Positions 26,466-35,135 of a DNA stretch of 64,000 nt are shown in pieces (position 1 is the stretch's first letter; every line of letters starts with the position of its first letter). The notes under the pieces are model-generated. The model was not told the DNA's origin and searched no databases. It saw only the letters and a list, made by a program, of their open reading frames with translations. The stretch is taken from assembly GCA_050157065.1 (NCBI GenBank), contig CP189573.1; one strand, written 5' to 3'. This DNA is from Avipropionibacterium sp050157065. Lineage in GTDB: Bacteria > Actinomycetota > Actinomycetes > Propionibacteriales > Propionibacteriaceae. The position numbers and the translations under genes are program-made.

Positions 26466-27863
26466 ATGACCGAGGACCTGTTCGGCGAGGTGACACCGAT
26501 CGGCGGAACGACACCGGGCCGGCCGACGACGACCCCCGCGACCGCCGGCGGCAGCCTGCACGACTCCGGCCACGCCGGGGCGCCGCTGGCGGTACGGCTG
26601 CGACCACGCAACATCGACGAGATCGTAGGCCAGCAGCACCTGCTCGGCGCCGGCTCACCACTGCGACGGCTGGCCGAGGGCACCGGGGCGATGTCGGTGT
26701 TCCTGTGGGGGCCACCGGGGGTCGGCAAGACCACCATCGCCGCCGTCGTCAGCCGGGCCACCCGACGCCGGTTCGTCGAGATCTCGGCGGTCACCGCCGG
26801 GGTGCGCGACGTCCGCGCGGTGCTCGACCAGGCCCGCAAGGACCTGGTCGACGACCAGCACACGGTGTTGTTCGTCGACGAGGTGCACCGGTTCTCCAAG
26901 TCGCAACAGGACGTCCTGCTGCCGGCGGTGGAGAACCGGATCGTCACACTGATCGCCGCCACCACCGAGAACCCGTCGTTCTCGGTCATCTCACCGCTGC
27001 TGTCGCGGTCCCTGCTGCTGACCCTGCGGCCGTTGACCGACGCCGACCTGGGCGAGCTGATCGACCGGGCGCTGACCGACGAACGGGGCCTGCGGACGCC
27101 TGGCGGCGAGTCGTACGAGCTGCCCGACGACGCCCGGACCGACCTGCTGAAGCTGGGTGGCGGTGACGCCCGCCGGGTGCTGACCTACCTGGAGGAGGCG
27201 GCCGCCGGGGCCGATGCCCGCGACACCACCGCGATCACCTCCGAGGTGATCAGTCAGGCCGTCGACCGTGCAGCGGTGCGCTACGACAAGGACGGCGACC
27301 AGCACTACGACGTGATCTCGGCGTTCATCAAGTCGGTCCGCGGGTCTGACGTGAACGCCGCCCTGCACTACCTGGCGAGGATGATCGAGGCCGGCGAGGA
27401 TCCGCGGTTCATCGCGCGGCGCCTGATCATCCTGGCCAGTGAGGACATCGGTCTCGCCGATCCGGCGGCCCTGCCGTTGGCCGTCGCCGCCGCCGACGCC
27501 GTCGCGTTCATCGGGATGCCGGAGGGCCGGATCCCACTGGCCGAGGCGACCGTCCACCTCGCCCTGGCACCCAAGTCGAACGCCGCGTACAAGGGGATCG
27601 ACGCCGCCCTGGCCGACGTCCGGGCGGGCCGGATCGGGCAGGTGCCGCCCCACCTGCGGGATGCGCACTACGCGGGGGCGGAGAAGTTGGGCCACGGCAA
27701 GGGCTACCGGTACGCCCACGACGCGCCGCACGGGATCGCTGCTCAGCAGTACCTGCCCGACGAACTGGTCGGGGCCGACTACTACCGGCCGACCGACCAC
27801 GGCGCCGAGGCACGGCTGGCCGAGCGGCTGCAACGGATCCGGGAACTGTTGGGGCCCGACTGA
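26466..27863 (+). CDS. rarA: Replication-associated recombination protein RarA
   Basis: AAA+ clamp-loader-like ATPase acting at stalled replication forks. 465 residues: Walker A GPPGVGKTT near 82-90, Walker B LFVDEVHRF near 136-144, sensor GATTENPSF-type AATTENPSFSV, and the C-terminal MgsA domain (DVNAALHYLARMIEAGEDPRFIARRL). The N-terminal 30 residues start MTEDLFGE, which resembles a short clamp-binding peptide (QxxLF-like), an inference. Followed by the small membrane-protein genes upstream of alaS, the usual actinobacterial order. Confidence 0.95.
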   Translation: MTEDLFGEVTPIGGTTPGRPTTTPATAGGSLHDSGHAGAPLAVRLRPRNIDEIVGQQHLLGAGSPLRRLAEGTGAMSVFLWGPPGVGKTTIAAVVSRATRRRFVEISAVTAGVRDVRAVLDQARKDLVDDQHTVLFVDEVHRFSKSQQDVLLPAVENRIVTLIAATTENPSFSVISPLLSRSLLLTLRPLTDADLGELIDRALTDERGLRTPGGESYELPDDARTDLLKLGGGDARRVLTYLEEAAAGADARDTTAITSEVISQAVDRAAVRYDKDGDQHYDVISAFIKSVRGSDVNAALHYLARMIEAGEDPRFIARRLIILASEDIGLADPAALPLAVAAADAVAFIGMPEGRIPLAEATVHLALAPKSNAAYKGIDAALADVRAGRIGQVPPHLRDAHYAGAEKLGHGKGYRYAHDAPHGIAAQQYLPDELVGADYYRPTDHGAEARLAERLQRIRELLGPD

Positions 27864-27864
27864 C

Positions 27865-27894
27865 CTGACGCCGGTCGGTGCGGCAGGATAGGCT
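27865..27894 (+). promoter_or_regulatory. Promoter of the DUF948-alaS operon
   Basis: CTGACG (27865-27870), an 18-base spacer and TAGGCT (27889-27894). Transcription would begin near 27901, 55 bases before the first start codon. Confidence 0.45.
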
Positions 27895-27955
27895 CGCGTG
27901 TCGTCGGGGCACGCAGGAAACCGCACAGCCGAACATCGAGGAAGCAGGAGTGCAG

Positions 27956-28360
27956 ATGACCGTGGGACTGGGCGACATCGCCGGTGCGATCGCCGCATTG
28001 GCCTTCCTGATCCTCGTGGGCGCGTGCATCGTCCCGCTCTACAAGCTGGGGCGGGTGCTCGAGGAGACCCGGCTGGCCGTCCGTGACATCGGCAACGAGT
28101 CGGTGCCGATCCTGACCGAGCTCAAGGGGACCGTCACCGCGACCAACGTGGAGATCGAGAAGCTGTCGCTGGTCACCGAGGACGCCGCGAAGGTGAGCGC
28201 CAACGCCGCGGTCGTGACCGAGAACGCCGCCCAGCTGGCGACGCTGTTCTCCGCGACCCTCGGCGGGCCGCTGGTGAAGACCGCCGCGCTGTCGTACGGG
28301 GTCCGGCAGGCGCTGCGCGGTCGGGGCCGGACCAAGAAGTCCCGTCGGAGGGGTGCCTGA
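27956..28360 (+). CDS. DUF948 membrane protein
   Basis: 134 residues: one N-terminal membrane helix (about 8-30), a Thr/Ala/Asn-rich helical region (TDDLKGTVTATN-like, VTEDAAKVSANAAVVTENAAQLATL) typical of DUF948, and a basic tail (RGRGRTKKSRRRGA). Function unknown; the helical part is similar in style to chemoreceptor-like or polar-organising coiled coils. It is the first gene of an operon that leads into alaS. ATG chosen because GGAG lies ahead of it. Confidence 0.82.
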   Translation: MTVGLGDIAGAIAALAFLILVGACIVPLYKLGRVLEETRLAVRDIGNESVPILTELKGTVTATNVEIEKLSLVTEDAAKVSANAAVVTENAAQLATLFSATLGGPLVKTAALSYGVRQALRGRGRTKKSRRRGA

Positions 28361-28644
28361 TGTTGGGTCGCATCCTCGTCTTCACCATCGGTGTCGGGGT
28401 CGGCATCGTGGTGGTGCTCAAGGCCCGCGACTACGTCCAGCACAAGCTGCCTGCCGCGGTGACCGACAAGGTCAACGAGACCACCACCGGGATCGTCGAC
28501 CGGATCGCCGACTTCGCCTCGGACGCACGAGCTGCCATGGCCGAGCGCGAGACCGAACTTCGTGATGCGCTCGGCCTGGTCGAAGACCTCGATGCTGACC
28601 AACCGGCCACCCCGAGCGAGAAGGCTCCCCGACACGCCGTCTGA
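28360..28644 (+). CDS. Small membrane protein upstream of alaS (DUF6167-like)
   Basis: 94 residues: an N-terminal membrane helix (about 4-21, LVFTIGVGVGIVVVLKA) then an amphipathic region (ADFASDARAAMAERETELRDALG). The ATG overlaps the DUF948 stop by one base (TGATG), so the pair is coupled. A small protein of this type is common between DUF948 and alaS in actinobacteria. Role unknown; a membrane complex with DUF948 is a reasonable guess. Confidence 0.78.
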   Translation: MLGRILVFTIGVGVGIVVVLKARDYVQHKLPAAVTDKVNETTTGIVDRIADFASDARAAMAERETELRDALGLVEDLDADQPATPSEKAPRHAV

Positions 28645-28675
28645 GCCTCCCGCGCCACACCTGAGGACACCACAC

Positions 28676-31384
28676 ATGAACACCGCCGACATCCGGCGAC
28701 GATTCCTGGAGTACTTCCAGCGTCGCAACCACCTCGTGCTCCCGTCGGCACCGCTGGTCTACAACGATCCGAACCTGCTGTTCGTCAACGCCGGCATGGT
28801 GCCGATGAAGCCGTACTTCCTCGGCAGCGAGCCGCCCCCGGCGCCGTCGGCCACCAGCGTGCAGAAGTGCGTCCGCACCCTCGACATCGAGGAGGTGGGC
28901 AAGACCACCCGGCACGGCACGTTCTTCCAGATGTGCGGAAACTTCTCGTTCGGCGAGTACTTCAAGGCCGGGGCCATCCAGTCCGCCTGGGAGTTGATCA
29001 CCGGCACCACCGACTCCGGCGGCCTGGGCTTCGACCCCGAGTCGGTGTGGGTGACCGTGCTGGCACCCGGGCTGCACCCGAACCTGCCCGACGGCGACAA
29101 GGAGGCGGCCGGGCTGTGGCACGAGATCGCCGGGCTGCCGGCCGAGCGCATCCAGTTCCGCGCACTGGCCGACAACTACTGGTCGATGGGGATCCCGGGC
29201 CCGGGTGGCCCCAACTCCGAGATCTACATCGACCGCGGGCCGCAGTACGGGCCCGACGGCGGTCCGGTGGTGGACGAGGACCGCTTTCTCGAGATCTGGA
29301 ACCTCGTCTTCATGTCCGACGAGCTGTCGCAGGTGCGCTCCAAGAGTGACTTCGACATCGCCGGCCCACTGCCCAAGCCGCAGATCGACACCGGCGCCGG
29401 GCTGGAGCGGATCGCGTACCTGTTGCAGGGCAAGGACAACATGTACGAGATCGACGAGGTCTACCCGGTGATCGCGAAGGCGGCCGAGCTGTCGGGCCGC
29501 CGCTACGGGGCCGACCACGACGACGACGTCCGGATGCGCGTGGTCGCCGACCACGTCCGCTCGGCGCTGATGCTGATCGGCGACGGCGTGGTGCCCGGGA
29601 ACGAGGCGCGTGGCTACGTCGTGCGGCGGCTGCTGCGTCGGGTCGTCCGGTCCATGCGGTTGCTCGGCGTCGGGGACCCGTCGTTCGCCGAGTTGTTCCC
29701 CGCCTCGCGTGACGTGATGGCCGGCTCGTACCCCGAGGTGGCCACCGACTTCGACCGGATCAGCCAGATCGCGTACGCCGAGGAGGAGGCGTTCACCCGC
29801 ACGCTGAGCGCCGGCACCCAGATCTTCGACACCGCGGTGGCGTCGGTGCGCGGCTCCGGCGGCAGCACGCTGCCGGGGGACCAGGCGTTCCAGTTGCACG
29901 ACACGTACGGCTTCCCGATCGAGTTGACCCTCGAGATGGCGAACGAGCAGGGCCTGGGCGTCGACGAGGCGGGCTTCACCGCGTTGATGGACCAGCAGCG
30001 GGAGCGGGCCAAGGCCGACGCACGGGCCAAGAAGGGTGGCTCCGGTGCCAGCGACGGCTACCGGCAACTGCGGGCTGCGGGCGAGACCCGGTTCACCGGC
30101 TACAGCGCCCTCGACGGGGTGTCCCGGGTCCGCGGGATCATCGCCGACGGCGCCGTGGTCGACCGGGCCGAGCAGGGCGCGACGGTCGAGCTGGTGCTCG
30201 AAGAGAGCCCGTTCTACGCCGAGTCCGGTGGCCAGGACGCCGACACCGGCGTGATCAGCGGTGACGGTGTGGAGCTGACCGTGACCGACGTCCAGCGGCC
30301 GGTCAAGGGGTTGGTCGTGCACACCGTCGAGGTCACCTCCGGTGAGTTGTTGACCGGGGCGGAGCTGCAGGCGACCGTCGACGGTGCGGCCCGGCTGGCC
30401 GCCTGCCAGGCGCACTCGGCGACCCACCTGGTGCACGCCGCACTGCGGCAGGTGCTCGGCCCGACCGCGGTACAGGCCGGCTCGTACAACCGACCGGGCT
30501 ACATGCGCTTCGACTACTCGTGGAACGCCGGCGTCGACCGGGAGGTCCGCGACCAGCTGGAGTCGATCACCAACGCGGCGGTCCGCGACGACCTCGCGGT
30601 GTCGGCCCGGGAGATGGACATCGACCAGGCCAAGAAGCTCGGGGCGCTCGCCCTGTTCGGCGAGAACTACGGCGACCGGGTGCGGGTGATCGACATCGCC
30701 GGCGGCGACTACCCCGAGACCTGGTCGCGGGAGCTGTGCGGTGGTACGCACGTGCAGCGCTCCTCGCAGATCGGCGTGGTGTCGTTCATCGGTGAGGGTT
30801 CGGTCGGCTCCGGTGCGCGCCGGGTCGAGGCGTACGTCGGGTACGACGCGTTCCAGCAGCTGGCGACCGAACGGGCCCTGGTCGCCGGGCTGTCGGAGAT
30901 GTTGAAGGTGCAGCCCGACCAGCTGACCGACCGGGTGACCCGGATGGTGGCGCAGCTGAAGGATGCGGAGAAGGAGATCGCCCGGTTGCGCGGCGAACAG
31001 CTCCGCAACTCCACCGCCGACCTGGTCGCGAGCGCCAAGGACATGTGGGGGGTCGCCTTCCTCGGGCAGCAGTTGCCCGACGTGGCCGCGGGCGACCTGC
31101 GCCAACTCGCGATGGACCTGCGCTCGAAGATCGACCGGCCGGCCGTGGTCGCCCTGGTCGGCGGGACCGCCGAGAAGCCGGCCGTCGTGGTCGCCACCAA
31201 CGAGGGCGCCCGGGACCGCAGGCTGGCCGCCGGTGAGCTGATCCGCCCGGCCTGTGAGGCGTTGGGCGGCCGGGGCGGCGGCAAGGCCGACATCGCCCAG
31301 GGTGGCGGGACGAACGGCGCTGCCAGTGACGAGGCGCTGCGGGCGGTCGAGTACGCCGTCGGCCACGTCCTGCAGAACGGCTGA
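28676..31384 (+). CDS. alaS: Alanyl-tRNA synthetase
   Basis: Charges tRNA-Ala and edits mischarged Ser/Gly. 902 residues: class II catalytic core at the N-terminus (FLEYFQRRNHLVLPSAPLV, VQKCVRTLDIEEVGKTTRHGTFFQMCGNFSFG), editing domain with the zinc ligands HSATHLVHAAL (about residues 580-590) and CGGTHV (about 686-691), and a C-Ala domain with a GGRGGGKADIAQGGG ending. ATG preceded by GAGGA. The C-Ala motif and length are normal, so the enzyme should be functional. Confidence 0.97.
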   Translation: MNTADIRRRFLEYFQRRNHLVLPSAPLVYNDPNLLFVNAGMVPMKPYFLGSEPPPAPSATSVQKCVRTLDIEEVGKTTRHGTFFQMCGNFSFGEYFKAGAIQSAWELITGTTDSGGLGFDPESVWVTVLAPGLHPNLPDGDKEAAGLWHEIAGLPAERIQFRALADNYWSMGIPGPGGPNSEIYIDRGPQYGPDGGPVVDEDRFLEIWNLVFMSDELSQVRSKSDFDIAGPLPKPQIDTGAGLERIAYLLQGKDNMYEIDEVYPVIAKAAELSGRRYGADHDDDVRMRVVADHVRSALMLIGDGVVPGNEARGYVVRRLLRRVVRSMRLLGVGDPSFAELFPASRDVMAGSYPEVATDFDRISQIAYAEEEAFTRTLSAGTQIFDTAVASVRGSGGSTLPGDQAFQLHDTYGFPIELTLEMANEQGLGVDEAGFTALMDQQRERAKADARAKKGGSGASDGYRQLRAAGETRFTGYSALDGVSRVRGIIADGAVVDRAEQGATVELVLEESPFYAESGGQDADTGVISGDGVELTVTDVQRPVKGLVVHTVEVTSGELLTGAELQATVDGAARLAACQAHSATHLVHAALRQVLGPTAVQAGSYNRPGYMRFDYSWNAGVDREVRDQLESITNAAVRDDLAVSAREMDIDQAKKLGALALFGENYGDRVRVIDIAGGDYPETWSRELCGGTHVQRSSQIGVVSFIGEGSVGSGARRVEAYVGYDAFQQLATERALVAGLSEMLKVQPDQLTDRVTRMVAQLKDAEKEIARLRGEQLRNSTADLVASAKDMWGVAFLGQQLPDVAAGDLRQLAMDLRSKIDRPAVVALVGGTAEKPAVVVATNEGARDRRLAAGELIRPACEALGGRGGGKADIAQGGGTNGAASDEALRAVEYAVGHVLQNG

Positions 31385-31392
31385 GGCACCCG

Positions 31393-31911
31393 GTGGGTAC
31401 CGGGTCGCAGGGCGGCGAGGGCGAGCCGCGGTTCGGGGTCCGGCTGGCGCTCGACCTGGGGCAGGCGCGGATCGGGGTGGCGGCCTGCGACCCGCGCGCC
31501 ACCCTCGCCTACCCGGTGGAGACCGTGCCGGCGGGGGCGGGCACGTTGGCCGCCGACGACCCGGCGCTGGCCAGGCTGCTGGCCCTGGTGGCCGAGTACG
31601 AGCCGATCGAGGTGGTCGTCGGGTTGCCCCGCTCGCTGCGCGGGGACGACGGGCCGGCGGCGCTGCGGATCCGGGAGCAGGCCGGACGGTTGGCGGCCGC
31701 GCTGGCACCGGCGGCGGTCACCGTACGGCTGGTGGACGAACGGTTCACCACCACGACCGCCACCCAACAGCTGCGGGCCGCCGGGCGTGCCGGCCGCAAG
31801 CAGCGGCAGGTGGTCGACCAGGTCGCGGCGGTCGGCATCCTGGAGCACGCCCTGGCCAGCGAGCGATCCGGGGGACAGCCGCCGGGCGAGCTAGTATCGA
31901 CCCCGACCTGA
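31393..31911 (+). CDS. ruvX: Holliday junction resolvase-like protein RuvX (YqgF)
   Basis: 172 residues, RNase H-like fold: LALDLGQARIGVAACD at the start, VVVGLPRSLRGDDGPAA in the middle and RLVDERFTTTTA near residue 115, then a C-terminal acidic DQVAAVGILEHAL. YqgF proteins act in 16S rRNA 5' maturation or recombination. The gene lies eight bases after alaS, before mltG, as in many bacteria. GTG start at 31393; the first dozen residues are Gly/Glu-rich and a start slightly downstream cannot be excluded. Confidence 0.92.
   Translation: MGTGSQGGEGEPRFGVRLALDLGQARIGVAACDPRATLAYPVETVPAGAGTLAADDPALARLLALVAEYEPIEVVVGLPRSLRGDDGPAALRIREQAGRLAAALAPAAVTVRLVDERFTTTTATQQLRAAGRAGRKQRQVVDQVAAVGILEHALASERSGGQPPGELVSTPT
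31892..31897 (+). promoter_or_regulatory. Candidate internal promoter for mltG
   Basis: TAGTAT inside the 3' end of ruvX, with a predicted start about 29 bases before the mltG GTG and a GGGAG ribosome site in between. Confidence 0.35.
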
Positions 31912-31932
31912 CCGTCGACCCGCGGGAGCACA

Positions 31933-33048
31933 GTGAGCGGAATCATCGACCCGAACCACAAGCCACGGCCGTGGCGGGAGTTCGGCGCCCGGACCAAGAG
32001 CGCGTTGGCGGTGTTGCTGTCGCTGGCGATCCTGGTGGGTGGCGGCTGGTTCGTCTGGGACAAGACGTCCGGTCTGATCGGTGAGTTGCAGTTGGCGCCC
32101 GACTTCGAGGGGCCGGGCAAGGTCGAGGTCGTCGTCACGGTGCCGCGCGGTGCCGGCGTGACCGAGATCGGTGACCTGCTGGTGGAGGAGAACGTGGTGC
32201 GGTCCACCGCCGCCTTCCTGAACGCGGTGAAGGACCACCCCGAGGCGGTCAACATCCAGGCCGGGACGTACCGGATGAAGACCGAGCTGCCCGCCAGCGA
32301 GGCGTTGGAGATCCTGCTCGACCCGGAGGCGATGCTGCGCAACTTCGTGTTGATCCCGGAGGGGTTGCGGGTCTCCCAGCAGTTCCAGCTGATCAGTGAA
32401 CGCACCGAGATCCCGGTGGCCGACCTGGAGGCCGCGGCGAAGGACAAGGCGGCGCTCGGGCTGCCGGACTACGCGCCGAACGTGGAGGGGTTCCTGTTCC
32501 CCAACACCTACGAGATCCCGGAGGAGACCACCGCGGCCGACCTGCTCAAGCAGATGGTCGGCCAGTACAACGACGTGGCGGCCGCGACGTCGCTGGAGGC
32601 CCGCGCCGACTCGCTCGGCGTGAGCCCGTTGGAGTTGTTGACCATCGCCTCGATCGTGGAGCGCGAGGTCAACCGGGCCGAGGACCGGCCGAAGGTGGCG
32701 CGGGTCATCTTCAACCGGTTGTCGAGGGACATGCCGCTGCAGATGGACTCGACGGTCCACTACGCGGTGAATGACTACGAGAACACGACCACGACCGACG
32801 AGCAGCGGGCGAACAAGTCGCCGTACAACACCTACGTGCACAAGGGCCTGCCGCCGGGGCCGATCTCCGCGCCGGGCCGCAGCTCGATCGAGGCCGCCAC
32901 CTCGCCGGAGGCCGGTGACTGGCTGTTCTTCGTGACGGTCAACCTCGACACCGGGGAGACCCGGTTCGCCGACACCCTCGAGGAGCACAACGCCAACGTG
33001 GCGTTGTTCCAGCAGTGGTGCCAGGCCAACCCCGGGAAGGGTTGTTGA
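31933..33048 (+). CDS. mltG: Endolytic murein transglycosylase MltG
   Basis: Cuts nascent glycan strands and is thought to set their length at the membrane. 371 residues: short cytoplasmic N-terminus, one membrane helix (about 22-43), a LysM-like region and the YceG domain with the catalytic glutamate in LTIASIVEREV (around residue 241), then MDSTVHYAV, SPYNTYVHKGLPPGPISAPG and FFVTVNLDTGETRFADT. GTG start after GGGAG. In the ruvX-mltG-aroE order usual for high-GC Gram-positives. Confidence 0.95.
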   Translation: MSGIIDPNHKPRPWREFGARTKSALAVLLSLAILVGGGWFVWDKTSGLIGELQLAPDFEGPGKVEVVVTVPRGAGVTEIGDLLVEENVVRSTAAFLNAVKDHPEAVNIQAGTYRMKTELPASEALEILLDPEAMLRNFVLIPEGLRVSQQFQLISERTEIPVADLEAAAKDKAALGLPDYAPNVEGFLFPNTYEIPEETTAADLLKQMVGQYNDVAAATSLEARADSLGVSPLELLTIASIVEREVNRAEDRPKVARVIFNRLSRDMPLQMDSTVHYAVNDYENTTTTDEQRANKSPYNTYVHKGLPPGPISAPGRSSIEAATSPEAGDWLFFVTVNLDTGETRFADTLEEHNANVALFQQWCQANPGKGC

Positions 33049-33049
33049 G

Positions 33050-33886
33050 TTGACCGGCCGGTCCCCGTACGGGGATGATCGGACCTGTGCGGTGCTCGGC
33101 TCGCCGATCGAGCACTCACTGTCGCCGGCCCTGCACCGGGCCGCGTACCGGGTGCTCGGGCTGGACTGGACGTACGAACGCCACGAGGTGACCGACAGCG
33201 GGCTGGCGGGGTTCGTCGACGCGCTCGGCCCGCAGTGGCGTGGCCTCAGCCTGACCATGCCGTGCAAGGTCGCGGCGATGACGGTGGGGGAGCCCGATCC
33301 GGTGGCGACCGCGGTCGGGGTGGCCAACACCTTGGTGTTCGACGGTGACCGCAGGCTCGCGTACAACACCGACGTCGGCGGGCTGGTCGACGCTGTCCGG
33401 GCGGTCGGGGTGTCGACGATCGAGCGCGCCGTGCTGCTCGGCAGCGGCGCCACCGCCCGCAGTGCGATCGTCTCGCTCGGCCGGTTGGGCTGTCGATCGG
33501 TGCACGTGATCGTCCGGACCCCGGCGCGCGCCGCCGAGCTGACGGACCTGGCGACCGCGCAGGGGATGACCCTCACCGTGGCCGGCTGGACGACCGACGT
33601 CCCCGACGCCGACCTGGTGCTGTCGACCGTCACCGCCGGGGCCGCCGACGGCCTGGCCACTGCCGCTGCCGAGTCAGCACCGGTCGTCTTCGACGTGGTG
33701 TACGACCCGTGGCCGACCGGGCTGGCGGCGGCCGCCGAGGCCGCGGGTGCGGCCGTGGTCAGCGGACTGGACCTGTTGGCCCATCAGGCGGTCGGCCAGT
33801 TGCGGCTGATGACCGGGCTCGAGGTCGACGCCGAGGTGTTGCTGTCCGCCGGACGGGCTGAACTCGATCGTCGCGCGGCACGATGA
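33050..33886 (+). CDS. aroE: Shikimate dehydrogenase
   Basis: Reduces 3-dehydroshikimate to shikimate with NADPH. 278 residues: substrate site GSPIEHSLSPALHRAAY, the SLTMPCK segment holding the catalytic lysine, YNTDVGG with the catalytic aspartate, and a dinucleotide loop GSGATARSAI. The start is a rare TTG one base after the mltG stop, preceded by GGGAAGGG; a GTG nearer the SPIEHS motif is possible. First of four shikimate genes aroE-C-K-B. Confidence 0.93.
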   Translation: MTGRSPYGDDRTCAVLGSPIEHSLSPALHRAAYRVLGLDWTYERHEVTDSGLAGFVDALGPQWRGLSLTMPCKVAAMTVGEPDPVATAVGVANTLVFDGDRRLAYNTDVGGLVDAVRAVGVSTIERAVLLGSGATARSAIVSLGRLGCRSVHVIVRTPARAAELTDLATAQGMTLTVAGWTTDVPDADLVLSTVTAGAADGLATAAAESAPVVFDVVYDPWPTGLAAAAEAAGAAVVSGLDLLAHQAVGQLRLMTGLEVDAEVLLSAGRAELDRRAAR

Positions 33887-33899
33887 AAGACTGACCCGC

Positions 33900-35135
33900 A
33901 TGGTGCGTTGGCTGACCGCAGGGGAGTCCCACGGGCAATCGCTGGTCGCGGTTGTGGAAGGGATCCCGTCACACGTGGCGGTGACGACCGACGACGTCAG
34001 TGAGGCGTTGGCGCGCCGCCGGCTCGGGTACGGCCGCGGGGCGCGGATGAAGTTCGAGGCCGACAAGGTCACCCTGCTCGGCGGGATCCGGCACGGCGAG
34101 ACCCAGGGCGGGCCGATCGCGATCGAGATCGGCAACACCGAATGGCCCAAGTGGGAGACCGTGATGTCGGCCGACCCGGTGGACGCCGAGGTGCTCGCCG
34201 CCCAGGCCCGGAACGCCCCGCTGACCCGACCGCGGCCGGGTCACGCCGACCTGGTCGGGATGCAGAAGTACGACTTCGACGAGGCCCGGCCGGTGCTGGA
34301 GCGGGCCTCGGCGCGGGAGACCGCGGCGCGCGTCGCACTGGGCCGGGTGGCGACCAACTTCCTGCACCAGGCGTACGGCATCACGCTGGTCAGTCACGTG
34401 GTCGAGCTGGGACCCGTCCGGGCTCCGGCCGGGCTGCTGCCGACCTTTGCCGACCGGGATGCGATCGACGCCGACCCGCTGCGTTGCTTCGACCCGGAGA
34501 CTGCCGCGCGGATGGTCACCGAGGTGGACGACTGCCACAAGGCCGGCGACACCCTCGGCGGTGTCGTCGAAGTGGTGGTGTGGGGGTTGCCGCCGGGGTT
34601 GGGGTCGCACGTCCACGGTGACCGTCGGCTCGACGCCCGGTTGGCCGGCGCGCTGATGGGGATCCAGGCGATCAAGGGGGTCGAGGTCGGTGACGGCTTC
34701 GAGCTGGCCCGAAGCCGTGGCAGCAAGGCCCACGACGAGATCCTGATCGGCGAGGACGGCATCGCCCGGGCCTCGCACCGCGCCGGTGGCACCGAGGGCG
34801 GGATGTCGACCGGTGAGGTGCTGCGGGTCCGCGCGGCGATGAAGCCGATCGCGACCGTGCCGCGCGCGCTGCGTACCGTGGACGTGTCGACCGGGGAGCC
34901 GGCCGCGGCGCACCACCAGCGTTCCGACGTGTGCGCGGTGCCTGCGGCCGGAGTGGTCGCCGAGGCGATGGTGGCACTGGTGCTGGCCGACGCGGCGGTG
35001 GAGAAGTTCGGTGGCGACTCGGTCGGTGAGACCCGCCGCAACCACGACGCCTACCTGGCCGACGTCAAGCAGCGCGGCCTGGCCGTCCGTGCCTCCCAGG
35101 AGCATGCGGCCGGACGCGCCGAAGGAGATGGCTGA
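33900..35135 (+). CDS. aroC: Chorismate synthase
   Basis: Converts EPSP to chorismate using reduced FMN. 411 residues with signatures GESHGQSL (start), RPGHADLVGMQKYDF, RASARETAARVA, and the DVCAVPAAGVVAEAM segment near the C-terminus. The length is normal for the actinobacterial form. ATG start lacks a good ribosome site. The stop overlaps the aroK ATG by one base. Confidence 0.96.
   Translation: MVRWLTAGESHGQSLVAVVEGIPSHVAVTTDDVSEALARRRLGYGRGARMKFEADKVTLLGGIRHGETQGGPIAIEIGNTEWPKWETVMSADPVDAEVLAAQARNAPLTRPRPGHADLVGMQKYDFDEARPVLERASARETAARVALGRVATNFLHQAYGITLVSHVVELGPVRAPAGLLPTFADRDAIDADPLRCFDPETAARMVTEVDDCHKAGDTLGGVVEVVVWGLPPGLGSHVHGDRRLDARLAGALMGIQAIKGVEVGDGFELARSRGSKAHDEILIGEDGIARASHRAGGTEGGMSTGEVLRVRAAMKPIATVPRALRTVDVSTGEPAAAHHQRSDVCAVPAAGVVAEAMVALVLADAAVEKFGGDSVGETRRNHDAYLADVKQRGLAVRASQEHAAGRAEGDG

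Noticed and set aside
28472..31708. A 1078-codon open frame on the minus strand opposite alaS
   Set aside because: It mirrors alaS codon structure (GC-rich third positions keep the antisense frame open) and its translation is Gly/Val/His/Arg-rich without family motifs. alaS is clearly the coding strand.
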